Positions 1 to 6,031 of a stretch of DNA of 8,051 nt are shown piece after piece (the first letter of the stretch is position 1; each line of letters starts with the position of its first letter). Origin of the DNA: an uncultured Lachnospiraceae bacterium (lineage in GTDB: Bacteria; Bacillota; Clostridia; Lachnospirales; Lachnospiraceae); NCBI GenBank assembly GCA_905236545.1, contig CAJOQO010000270.1, forward strand, positions 1 through 8,051, given 5' to 3'. A program made the position numbers and the translations under genes. The notes beneath the pieces were generated by a model. The model saw only the letters and a program-made list of their open reading frames with translations, ran no database searches and was not told the origin of the DNA.

Positions 1-3
1 ACT

Positions 4-1473
4 TTAGGTGGTAGAATTCTTCCCTTCGTTCTTGATGCGATAGTAATCTGCCATCTCCACATCAAGCGTAATATAGGACTCTTTCTTTGGTCTTTGGGTG
101 TTGCTCAAGAGGCACACAGTCTCAACATGTAAAGTGCCTGGAAAGAGATCGATTAATGACACTTTCTTAACCCTGTATCCTGCGAGCTGAAGCGGAACCA
201 GATCCCGTTTCAGGCTGGTTGCTTTGCATGAGATGTACACAATCCGGTCTGCACCGAACTTCAGGATCCCGGGCATGGCTTTCGGATGAATGCCTTCCCT
301 GGGCGGATCCAGTACGATCAGATCTGGTTTCTCCGGCAGGGAGCCAACTACCTTCATGACATCCCCGCAGATAAAGTTACAGTTTTCCAGATGATTACGC
401 CTGGCATTCTCCCATGCGGCAGTTACTGCTTCCTCCACGATCTCGACACCTGTTACATGCTTTGCGACGGGAGCAAGAATCTGGGCGATCGTTCCGGTTC
501 CGCTGTACAGATCATAGATCACCTTGTCTTTGGTGTCTCCGATATAGGTGCGCACTTTATCATACAGCACTTCCGCTCCCCCGGAGTTCGTCTGGAAGAA
601 GGAAAACGGCGTGATCTCGAATTCCATTCCCAGCAGTTTTTCCACGATCCGGTCCGTCCCATACAGGATCACAGTCTTATCGTTGTGAATGGTATCCGCA
701 ACCGAATCATTGCAGGTATGCAGGATACCTGTGACCGTGCCTGTAAGCGGAAGCGCTGTCAGCGTTTCGACCAGCCGTCTGTCGAGCTCTTCCATCGTCA
801 TCTCAGGCCGAAACTGTGTTGTCGTTACGAGATCCACAAGGATCTGTCCGGTTGCTCTGGCCTTTCGCACCAGCAGATGCCTGTAAAAGCCTCTGTGTGT
901 CAGCCTGTGGTAGTAGGGATATGTGGTTTCTGACGCCAGCTGCAGGACTGCCGTGCGGATCTTCCGGATGTCAGCATCTACGATCCTGCATTCCGGCACG
1001 TCCACGATGTCATAGAAGCTTCCTTTTTTGTGCATGCCAAGCACCATAGGACCATCCTTGAAGGGATCTCCGAACGTGAATTCCATCTTGTTCCGGTATC
1101 CCTCCTCAGCCGGAGATGGAACTATTCCTTCAAACCATCCCTCTTCCGGATCCTCCAGCACATCTTCCAGAAGGGTACGAATCTGTTCTGACTTGATCGC
1201 CATCTGCTCCTCAACAGGAACCGTCTGCAGCTGACAGCCTCCGCATTCAGGATAATGAGGGCATCTGCTTTCCCCCTCAATCGAAGATGGTTCCAGAATC
1301 TCCAGAAGCATCGCATCGCATTTTGTTTTGCCTGCTTTCCTGATCCTGCACCGTACCTTCTGTCCGGGCAAAACTCCCTTCAGAGCCACTTCACAGTCTT
1401 CGGTATGGATGATCCCGATACCGGGATACTCATAGCGTCCGATCTCCCCCTCGATAATCTCTCTTCTTTTCAT
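4..1473 (-). CDS. rlmD: 23S rRNA (uracil-5-)-methyltransferase, RlmD/RumA family
   Basis: This 489-residue protein is predicted to transfer a methyl group from S-adenosylmethionine to C5 of a uridine in 23S rRNA, in the cytosol. An N-terminal TRAM-like beta-barrel (about 1-60) is followed by a 4Fe-4S cysteine set, CPHYPECGGC at Cys71, Cys77 and Cys80, with Cys162 as probable fourth ligand. Then come the FFQTN motif (about 293), the SAM-binding YDLYSGTGT (about 320), DPPREG (389), the catalytic Cys416 in YISC, and the general-base Glu451 in HVETV. Family members usually have SCNP after the catalytic Cys; here it is SCKA. The open frame extends 42 codons further upstream, but the ATG at 1473 has GAGGAG five bases ahead and starts the conserved sequence. 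A tail of about 30 residues follows the usual family end. The exact target uridine cannot be read from sequence, and RlmC/RlmCD-like specificity is possible. Confidence 0.95.
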   Translation of the reverse strand: MKRREIIEGEIGRYEYPGIGIIHTEDCEVALKGVLPGQKVRCRIRKAGKTKCDAMLLEILEPSSIEGESRCPHYPECGGCQLQTVPVEEQMAIKSEQIRTLLEDVLEDPEEGWFEGIVPSPAEEGYRNKMEFTFGDPFKDGPMVLGMHKKGSFYDIVDVPECRIVDADIRKIRTAVLQLASETTYPYYHRLTHRGFYRHLLVRKARATGQILVDLVTTTQFRPEMTMEELDRRLVETLTALPLTGTVTGILHTCNDSVADTIHNDKTVILYGTDRIVEKLLGMEFEITPFSFFQTNSGGAEVLYDKVRTYIGDTKDKVIYDLYSGTGTIAQILAPVAKHVTGVEIVEEAVTAAWENARRNHLENCNFICGDVMKVVGSLPEKPDLIVLDPPREGIHPKAMPGILKFGADRIVYISCKATSLKRDLVPLQLAGYRVKKVSLIDLFPGTLHVETVCLLSNTQRPKKESYITLDVEMADYYRIKNEGKNSTT

Positions 1474-1478
1474 AGATA

Positions 1479-1484
1479 CTCCTC
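1479..1484 (-). promoter_or_regulatory. Shine-Dalgarno site fixing the rlmD start
   Basis: GAGGAG lies five bases before the ATG at 1473 on the minus strand. The upstream in-frame start at 1599 has no such site and would overlap the terminator of the preceding gene, so this motif decides the start. Confidence 0.85.
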
Positions 1485-1512
1485 GTCGGAATGCGCTGGC
1501 CGCGCCCTGAGC

Positions 1513-1535
1513 AAACACTGATATCATCAGTGTTT
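1513..1535. repeat. Perfect 10-bp inverted repeat in the rlmD leader
   Basis: The half-site AAACACTGAT (1513-1522) is repeated exactly as its reverse complement (1526-1535) around a 3-base spacer. It sits about 40-60 bases upstream of the rlmD ATG, in non-coding sequence between that gene and the preceding terminator. The symmetry suits a dimeric regulator's operator, or an RNA hairpin in the rlmD leader. It is AT-rich and lacks a following T-run on the minus strand, so it is a poor terminator. Its role is unknown. Confidence 0.6.
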
Positions 1536-1590
1536 CCTTAATCCCGATGCCATTCTCATCTGCTGTCTGATCGCGCCGGACATAGTCCGG

Positions 1591-1623
1591 AAAAAACAAG
1601 AGCTGCCGCGCATGCAGCAGCTC
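1591..1623 (-). terminator. Rho-independent terminator after the acidic membrane protein gene
   Basis: Read on the minus strand, the stem GAGCTGC (1623-1617) pairs with GCAGCTC (1606-1600) across a 10-base loop and is followed directly by TTGTTTTTT (1599-1591). It lies about 60 bases past the stop of the 109-residue gene. A short 6-bp inverted repeat (1576-1590) follows the T-run. Confidence 0.85.
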
Positions 1624-1631
1624 CGTCTCCG

Positions 1632-1667
1632 TTCCGGTTCAGGAAATCATCCGTGTCTGAACCGGAA
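1632..1667. repeat. 11-bp perfect inverted repeat (stem-loop) between stop codon and terminator
   Basis: TTCCGGTTCAG (1632-1642) and its exact reverse complement (1657-1667) flank a 14-base loop. It lies just past the stop of the 109-residue gene and just before that gene's terminator. It has no T-run of its own, so it is more likely a transcript-end stem-loop (3' stability or processing) than a second terminator. Confidence 0.6.
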
Positions 1668-1684
1668 TCAATCCGAGTCGTTTC

Positions 1685-2014
1685 TTACTCTTCAGATCCC
1701 TCAGCCCTTTCTTCTGCAGCCTCTCCGGCAGCTTCCGATTCAGCTTCCTCAGATTCTGCATCCTCAGCGTCCTCAGCATCTTCGCCTTCTTCGGACACTT
1801 CTTCATCGTCATCAAAGAAGTCATCGAAGTCATCATCAAAATCATCATCAAAATCCTCCAGATAATCCGGAGTCAGATAACGATAGACCGCATAAGCTAT
1901 CGCCGCAATTGCCGCAATCGCGCCGATAATTGCCAGGCACCACAGTATGGCGTTCTTATGCTTTGCATTGTCGCGATCTCTGAGGGCTTCTATCAGTTCT
2001 TCCTTCTTCATCAT
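1685..2014 (-). CDS. Small single-pass membrane protein with acidic low-complexity tail
   Basis: This 109-residue protein is of unknown function. Residues 1-21 are charged and hydrophilic (MMKKEELIEAL, then KHK). Residues 22-44 form one hydrophobic membrane segment rich in Ile and Ala. After YRYLTPDYLEDF the rest is extremely acidic, first FDDD-type repeats (about 55-70), then EDA and SEEA repeats to the end. By the positive-inside rule the N-terminus should be cytoplasmic and the acidic tail outside; this is inference. I recall similar short anchors with an F/D-rich tail as conserved hypotheticals in Lachnospiraceae, but cannot confirm that here. A TTG seven codons upstream is open in frame but lacks a ribosome binding site, while the ATG at 2014 has AAAGGA eleven bases ahead (spacing slightly long). 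It has its own promoter upstream and terminator downstream, so it is probably monocistronic. Confidence 0.8.
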   Translation of the reverse strand: MMKKEELIEALRDRDNAKHKNAILWCLAIIGAIAAIAAIAYAVYRYLTPDYLEDFDDDFDDDFDDFFDDDEEVSEEGEDAEDAEDAESEEAESEAAGEAAEERAEGSEE

Positions 2015-2066
2015 GTCGATCGAATTCCTTTCCAAATTAATAAGGGTTTTTCTGCCTGCTGTTTTG

Positions 2067-2095
2067 AGTATACCACAGCTTTTTCATTTTATCCA
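2067..2095 (-). promoter_or_regulatory. Probable sigma-A promoter of the acidic membrane protein gene
   Basis: On the minus strand TGGATA (2095-2090) is followed after 17 bases by TATACT (2072-2067), which is preceded by TG one base before, an extended -10. Transcription would begin near 2060, leaving a leader of about 45 bases. The stretch between this promoter and the pcrA stop (2096-2192) holds no gene and no clear terminator that I can see. Confidence 0.65.
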
Positions 2096-2192
2096 TATAA
2101 AGATATCCATGACGGACAACGCCTGAAAACACAGCATACAGCATTGCTTATTCACTTTATGATATGCTATATGCAATGTCTTATGTGATGCG

Positions 2193-4481
2193 TCATTCAA
2201 TACGTTTCAGTTTCGCGAATCCGGCGAACATCTTCTTGATTCCGAAGCGCTCAAATTCTACGGTGACCTCTTTATCCCGGCCTCCGTCGCGGATCTCCTT
2301 TACGATGCCCTGTCCAAACTTTACATGGCTGACCGTATCTCCCACATCGTATTCCAGTTCCTTTGCAGATACCGGAACGCCTTCGTCAGAGAGGAAAAAC
2401 GGTTTCTGCCTGGTGAAAGACTTCCCCTGCCTTTCCCATGGCTTTGAGGAAGATGTTTGAGGGCTTCTCTTCCTTCCCCTGGCCGGCTGCATGTCTGCAT
2501 TTTGCGGCAGTTCCTCCAGAAAACGGGATTCACTGTACAGCTCCGGCTGCCCGCGAAGCATCCTCATGCGGGCGCCTGTCATCGTCAGCTGATCCATCGC
2601 GCGTGTGATGCCCACATAGCACAGTCTTCGCTCTTCTTCCATATCAGACGGGTCATCGGAGCAGGTTGCCTGATAGCTGGGAAACAGCCCCTCATCCATC
2701 CCGATCATGTATACATTGGGAAACTCCAGCCCCTTGGCGGAGTGCAGCGTCATCAGCACCACTCTGTCGTCCTCCCCGTCAAAGGAGTCGATGTCCGCTA
2801 CCAGTGATACTTCTTCCAGAAATCCCTGCAGGGAGGGCTGAGCAGCACTTTCGGACGGGACTGAGACAGCGCCTCCGGACGGATCCGGGGAAGCCTTCCC
2901 TGCCGTCTCATAGGCGGCTGCCTTGTTCAGCAGCTCACCGATATTCCCGAGCCGGTCCATCGCCTCGTCCGTCTCTTCCAGTCTCAGCTCCTCCTCGTAT
3001 CCTGTCCTGTCCAGGAGGATACGGATCAGGCCGGTTACAGAAGTCCCGGCCGCCGTCTTCTTCAGCTCTTCTATCAGATGCACGAACTGTCGGATCTTCA
3101 GGCCGCCCCTTCCGATCCCCGGAATCTTATCCGCCATTCTTGCCACATCATAGAAGCTCATGTCGTGCGCATGCGCGTATTCCTCAACCCTGCCGACCGA
3201 TGTCTGCCCGATCCCTCTCTTCGGAACATTGATAATCCGCTTTACTGCCACATCATCGCTGCTGTTCAGGATGACGCGCAGATACGCGAGGATATCCCGG
3301 ATCTCACGCCTTGCATAGAAATTGGTTCCGCCGACGATCGTGTAGGGAATGTTTTCATACAGAAGCTGTTCCTCAACCGCACGGGACTGCGCATTGGTCC
3401 GGTAAAGTACCGCGCTTTGTCTGAAGTCAAAGGTTCCCTGGCGTTTCTTCCTCAGGATATCATCCGCAACAAACTTTGCCTCCATGCGTCCGTCATCGAA
3501 TCTTCTGACGTTGATGTTTTCCCCCTGTCCGCGTTCTGTCCACAGCCGCTTTCTCTTGCGGCCTTTATTGTTGACGATAACACTGTTTGCCGCATCCAGA
3601 ATATTCTGGGTAGACCTGTAATTCTGCTCCAGACGGATCACCTCTGTTTCCGGAAAGATCTGTTCAAAATTCAGGATATTTCCGATGTCAGCCCCACGGA
3701 ACCGGTAGATCGACTGGTCATCGTCCCCCACCACACAGAGGTTCCTGTATTTTTGCGCCAGCAGAGAGATGAAGACGAACTGAGCTTTGTTCGTGTCCTG
3801 ATACTCATCAACCATCAGGTATTTCCACCGGTCCTGATAATACTCCAGCACATCCCTGTGTTCCCGCAGAAGCTTAACCGTAAGGCAGATCAGGTCATCA
3901 AAATCCAGCGCATTGCTCCGCTTGAGCCTGCGCTGATATTCGGCATATACCTCAGCGATCAGCAGTTCTCTCTGATCCGCGGCCCGAAGCGCATCCTCGC
4001 GGCACTGCCCGGCATCGATCAGTTCATCCTTCATATGTGAGATTCTTGCAAGAAGCATTTTCTCCTTCAGGTACTTCGTGTTGATCTCCATCTGCCGGCA
4101 GATGTCTTTCATCAGGTTCTTTGTATCATCCGTATCATAGATATCGAAGCTCCTGTTATACCCGAGCCTGTCAATAAACCGTCTGAGGATCCGTACACAG
4201 GTGGAATGAAACGTTGCCACATGCACTGCCTCAGACCACGTTCCCACACTGGCCTCGACACGTTCTTTCATCTCCCTCGCCGCTTTATTGGTAAATGTGA
4301 TCGCCATAATGTTCCATGGAGCGACCCCCTGCTCCCCGATCAGCCAGGCGATCCGGTTTGTAAGGACTCTGGTCTTTCCGGATCCCGCTCCGGCCAGAAT
4401 CAGAAGCGGGCCGTCCTGATGGGTTGCCGCCCGCAGCTGTTCCGGGTTCAGCGAAGCTATCCTATTATTGTTCTGCGTCAT
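2193..4481 (-). CDS. pcrA: ATP-dependent 3'-5' DNA helicase PcrA (UvrD family, SF1A)
   Basis: This 762-residue helicase unwinds DNA in repair, replication restart and removal of stalled transcription or recombination complexes. All superfamily-1A motifs are present: Q motif LNPEQ (Gln15), Walker A AGAGSGKT (Lys36), Ia ITFTNKAAREM (61-71), II VDEYQDT (224-230), III GDDDQSIYRFRG (252-263), IV LEQNYRST (284-291), V LMTLHSAKGLEFPN (576-589) and VI EEERRLCYVGITRA (615-628). The C-terminus (about 710-760) carries the Tudor-like domain YDVGDTVSHVKFGQG, known in PcrA to contact RNA polymerase. Length is slightly above the usual 720-740. Part of the excess is an Ala/Pro/Ser-rich insert at about 521-550. 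The ATG at 4481 has AAGGA five bases upstream. A small gene ends 61 bases upstream on the same strand and probably shares the transcript. Confidence 0.98.
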   Translation of the reverse strand: MTQNNNRIASLNPEQLRAATHQDGPLLILAGAGSGKTRVLTNRIAWLIGEQGVAPWNIMAITFTNKAAREMKERVEASVGTWSEAVHVATFHSTCVRILRRFIDRLGYNRSFDIYDTDDTKNLMKDICRQMEINTKYLKEKMLLARISHMKDELIDAGQCREDALRAADQRELLIAEVYAEYQRRLKRSNALDFDDLICLTVKLLREHRDVLEYYQDRWKYLMVDEYQDTNKAQFVFISLLAQKYRNLCVVGDDDQSIYRFRGADIGNILNFEQIFPETEVIRLEQNYRSTQNILDAANSVIVNNKGRKRKRLWTERGQGENINVRRFDDGRMEAKFVADDILRKKRQGTFDFRQSAVLYRTNAQSRAVEEQLLYENIPYTIVGGTNFYARREIRDILAYLRVILNSSDDVAVKRIINVPKRGIGQTSVGRVEEYAHAHDMSFYDVARMADKIPGIGRGGLKIRQFVHLIEELKKTAAGTSVTGLIRILLDRTGYEEELRLEETDEAMDRLGNIGELLNKAAAYETAGKASPDPSGGAVSVPSESAAQPSLQGFLEEVSLVADIDSFDGEDDRVVLMTLHSAKGLEFPNVYMIGMDEGLFPSYQATCSDDPSDMEEERRLCYVGITRAMDQLTMTGARMRMLRGQPELYSESRFLEELPQNADMQPARGRKRSPQTSSSKPWERQGKSFTRQKPFFLSDEGVPVSAKELEYDVGDTVSHVKFGQGIVKEIRDGGRDKEVTVEFERFGIKKMFAGFAKLKRIE

Positions 4482-4539
4482 AATCTTCCTTCTGCTTCCT
4501 TATTATCTTTCTGCATTATCTTCTGCGTTATTGTCTTCC
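4471..4539. repeat. Degenerate short direct repeats around the pcrA start
   Basis: TTCTGCGTCATAATCTTCC (4471-4489) and TTCTGCGTTATTGTCTTCC (4521-4539) match at 16 of 19 positions, and partial TTCTGC copies lie between them near 4490 and 4510. The first copy contains the pcrA start codon and its ribosome binding site. The second lies in the gap before pcrA and has lost the ATG. This looks like small tandem duplication followed by decay. Confidence 0.5.
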
Positions 4540-4542
4540 GGC

Positions 4543-4773
4543 TCATTCGTCAAAGGACGCGATAACCGTGAATCCGCTCTCATCTGTACGGATCTCTTCC
4601 ACGATTCCGTCAAAGACCTTCAGCCGCTCCCGCAGGGAATAGTTCGCGCTCATCGCCACTGCCGGTTCTATCGTATAGTACCACGACTCGGGCAGTTTTC
4701 CTTCTGTCACATGGATACGGTCCCCCTTTTTGACCAGGTTCTCACGCTCCATTTTGAATTCCATCTTCCTCAA
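4543..4773 (-). CDS. Small conserved-looking protein upstream of pcrA, function unknown
   Basis: I do not recognise a named family. It is a soluble protein of up to 76 residues without signal peptide or membrane segment. It begins basic (KKGDRIHV at 15-22), has an aromatic centre (ESWYYTIEPAVAMSANYSL) and ends in probable beta strands (FDGIVEEIR, then GFTVIASFDE). The GD and GIVxEIR spacing recalls the Tudor-like tail of PcrA next door. The start is uncertain. TTG at 4773 has GGGGAG eight bases ahead, the best signal. ATG at 4764 has GAGGA only two to four bases away, which is too close. ATG at 4752, giving 69 residues, has only weak or distant signals. It lies 61 bases upstream of pcrA on the same strand, so co-transcription is likely, and it may act with or on the helicase; that is inference. 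Confidence 0.7.
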   Translation of the reverse strand: MRKMEFKMERENLVKKGDRIHVTEGKLPESWYYTIEPAVAMSANYSLRERLKVFDGIVEEIRTDESGFTVIASFDE

Positions 4774-4791
4774 TGTTTTCTCTCCCCATGC

Positions 4792-4820
4792 TTGCTATCT
4801 AGTAATTAAAACTATATAAT
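4792..4820 (+). promoter_or_regulatory. Sigma-A promoter of the DUF1836 gene
   Basis: TTGCTA (4792-4797) and a consensus TATAAT (4815-4820) are separated by exactly 17 bases. Transcription would start near 4827, just before the GGAGG (4829-4833) that lies nine bases ahead of the ATG at 4843. The leader would thus be only about 16 bases. The 69-bp intergenic region must also hold any promoter for the oppositely oriented pcrA transcript; a minus-strand TATAGT (4816-4811) is a weak candidate with no good -35. Confidence 0.8.
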
Positions 4821-4842
4821 GTATATATGGAGGTAACATTCT

Positions 4843-5514
4843 ATGGCTTCTAAAAAACACACGAATGGTTCTGACTCATCCGGACGCAGCAGCGAAAAGA
4901 GTAAGGAACTGCTGTTTTATCTGCTGGATGCAGTTGATAAGGTGGATCTGATCGACCCGTCAGAGATTCCGGATATCAGTCTGTACATGGATCAGGTAAC
5001 CACGTATATGGATGATCACCTGAAACAGGCGCGGCGTCACGACGAGGATAAGATCCTCACAAAGACGATGATCAACAACTACGCGAAGAACAAACTGCTT
5101 CCGCCCCCGGAAAGGAAAAAATACACCCGGGAGCATATCATGCTCCTCGTCCTGATCTATTATTTTAAAGGAACACTTTCTCTGCAGGATATTCAGGCCG
5201 TGCTGGAGCCGATCGGAGAGAAGTACTTCCACGCCTCCTCGGGAAGGGGAATCGATGACCTGTATTCCGAGATTGTTCGCATGAACCGTGACCGGCAAAA
5301 GAATTTCCGGGAAGACGTCAATGACATGGTTGATACCGCTGCGGACTATTTCTCCGATGCGCAGGACCGGGAACGCGAATTCCTCCGCGTCCTCGCCATG
5401 ATTAACATGCTCTCTTATGATGTGTTTGTCCGCAGGATGCTCATCGAAAAGCTGATCGACAGATACTTTCATGAAGACGACGCGCAGCAGGACGATGCGG
5501 CACGAAAGAAATAG
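4843..5514 (+). CDS. DUF1836 domain protein, probable MerR-like DNA-binding protein
   Basis: This 223-residue cytosolic protein matches my knowledge of the DUF1836 family, with the characteristic SEIPDISLYMDQVTTYMD (about 40-57) followed by LTKTMINNYAKNKLLPPPERKKYT (72-95) and REHIMLLVLIYYFKGTLSLQDI (96-117). The second stretch has the pattern of a MerR-type helix-turn-helix: a short helix, NNY in the place of the family's RYY, a KLLPPP wing turn, then a Y-T-x-x-H-I helix start and an LSLQDI helix. No metal-binding cysteines and no catalytic motif are visible. The C-terminal half (about 130-210) is helical and charged, and the tail is Asp-rich. GGAGG lies nine bases before the ATG. It is the only plus-strand gene here, divergent from the pcrA transcript and convergent with yerC. 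DNA binding is inferred, not shown. Confidence 0.9.
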   Translation: MASKKHTNGSDSSGRSSEKSKELLFYLLDAVDKVDLIDPSEIPDISLYMDQVTTYMDDHLKQARRHDEDKILTKTMINNYAKNKLLPPPERKKYTREHIMLLVLIYYFKGTLSLQDIQAVLEPIGEKYFHASSGRGIDDLYSEIVRMNRDRQKNFREDVNDMVDTAADYFSDAQDREREFLRVLAMINMLSYDVFVRRMLIEKLIDRYFHEDDAQQDDAARKK

Positions 5515-5520
5515 AACGAT

Positions 5521-5820
5521 TCAGTCTGTTTCCGCATTCCCCATTCTGTCCAGTACCATGGAGTATCCATCGCTTCCATAGACCAGCGCCCGGTTAACCC
5601 GGCTGATCGTAGCGGTGGATGCTCCTGTTTTTTCCGCGATTTCCAGATATGTTTTCTTCCGGGTCAGCATCCTGGCTACCGCGAACCGCTGTGACAGGCT
5701 GGCCAGCTCGTTGACCGTGCAGACATCCTGAAAGAAACGATAGCATTCCTCTCTCGACCGAAGCGAAAGGATCGCGTCACAAAAGTCATCTGCATCGGGT
5801 GTCCTGATCGACTTACTCAT
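5521..5820 (-). CDS. yerC: YerC/YecD family TrpR-like protein
   Basis: This 99-residue protein belongs to the Trp-repressor superfamily, in the YerC/YecD group of uncharacterised Bacillota proteins. The family-typical VNELASLSQRFAVARML (36-52) is followed by the helix-turn-helix YLEIAEKTGASTATISRVNR (58-77) and the closing ALVYGSDGYSMVLDR. It probably binds DNA as a dimer; whether it binds tryptophan is not known and should not be assumed. A longer frame begins at an ATG at 5868 but has no ribosome binding site. The ATG at 5820 has GGAGG (5826-5830) five bases ahead. In Bacillus subtilis yerC also lies in the pcrA neighbourhood, which supports the identification. Its stop is 6 bp from the stop of the convergent DUF1836 gene. 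I found no strong promoter upstream. Confidence 0.93.
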   Translation of the reverse strand: MSKSIRTPDADDFCDAILSLRSREECYRFFQDVCTVNELASLSQRFAVARMLTRKKTYLEIAEKTGASTATISRVNRALVYGSDGYSMVLDRMGNAETD

Positions 5821-5926
5821 TATTCCCTCCGTTTCTCCTCCAGTGCTCCTGAGACAGCACAATTGCATGCGGGAAACTGCTCAATTCCTGACTGTACAGC
5901 TATACCGCATGAAAGTGCCTGCCTGG

Positions 5927-5959
5927 AAAAAAAGCTGCATCTCTCTCATGCAGCTTTTT
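5927..5959 (-). terminator. Strong rho-independent terminator after the lipoprotein gene, bidirectional in form
   Basis: AAAAAGCTGCAT (5929-5940) pairs perfectly over 12 bp with 5948-5959 around the 7-base loop CTCTCTC. On the minus strand it is followed by an unbroken run of seven T (5933-5927), and it lies about 70 bases past the stop of the lipoprotein gene. On the plus strand it ends in five T, so it could also stop transcription that reads through from the DUF1836 gene, though yerC lies between. Confidence 0.9.
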
Positions 5960-6031
5960 CATCATCCACAGTCAATCCTGATTCATACAGGAGGCGAATA
6001 AAATGCCTGCCTTTCGTTTATTTACAATCTC

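Noticed and set aside
286..933. Plus-strand open frame antisense to rlmD
   Set aside because: No start signal and no protein family features; it mirrors the coding sequence of rlmD.
1474..1599. 42-codon N-terminal extension of rlmD
   Set aside because: There is no ribosome binding site at 1599, the sequence has no family similarity, and it would start inside the T-run of the upstream terminator.
1741..1860. Possible CRISPR or tandem repeat array
   Set aside because: The units are short, irregular and in codon phase; they encode the Asp/Glu repeats and have no spacers.
1612..1929. Plus-strand frame rich in Gln, His and Pro over the acidic repeat region
   Set aside because: Its composition only reflects the complementary strand of GAA/GAT/GAC repeats in the acidic protein gene.
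2096..2192. Possible terminator after pcrA
   Set aside because: The inverted pairs here (CATTGC with GCAATG, and short AT-only stems) are weak, widely spaced and lack a T-run.
3078..4040. Long plus-strand open frame antisense to pcrA
   Set aside because: The pcrA frame is certain. The antisense frame has no recognisable domain and is a shadow of GC-skewed codon use.
5821..5868. 16-codon N-terminal extension of yerC
   Set aside because: No ribosome binding site at 5868, while the ATG at 5820 has GGAGG at ideal spacing and starts at the family's usual N-terminus.
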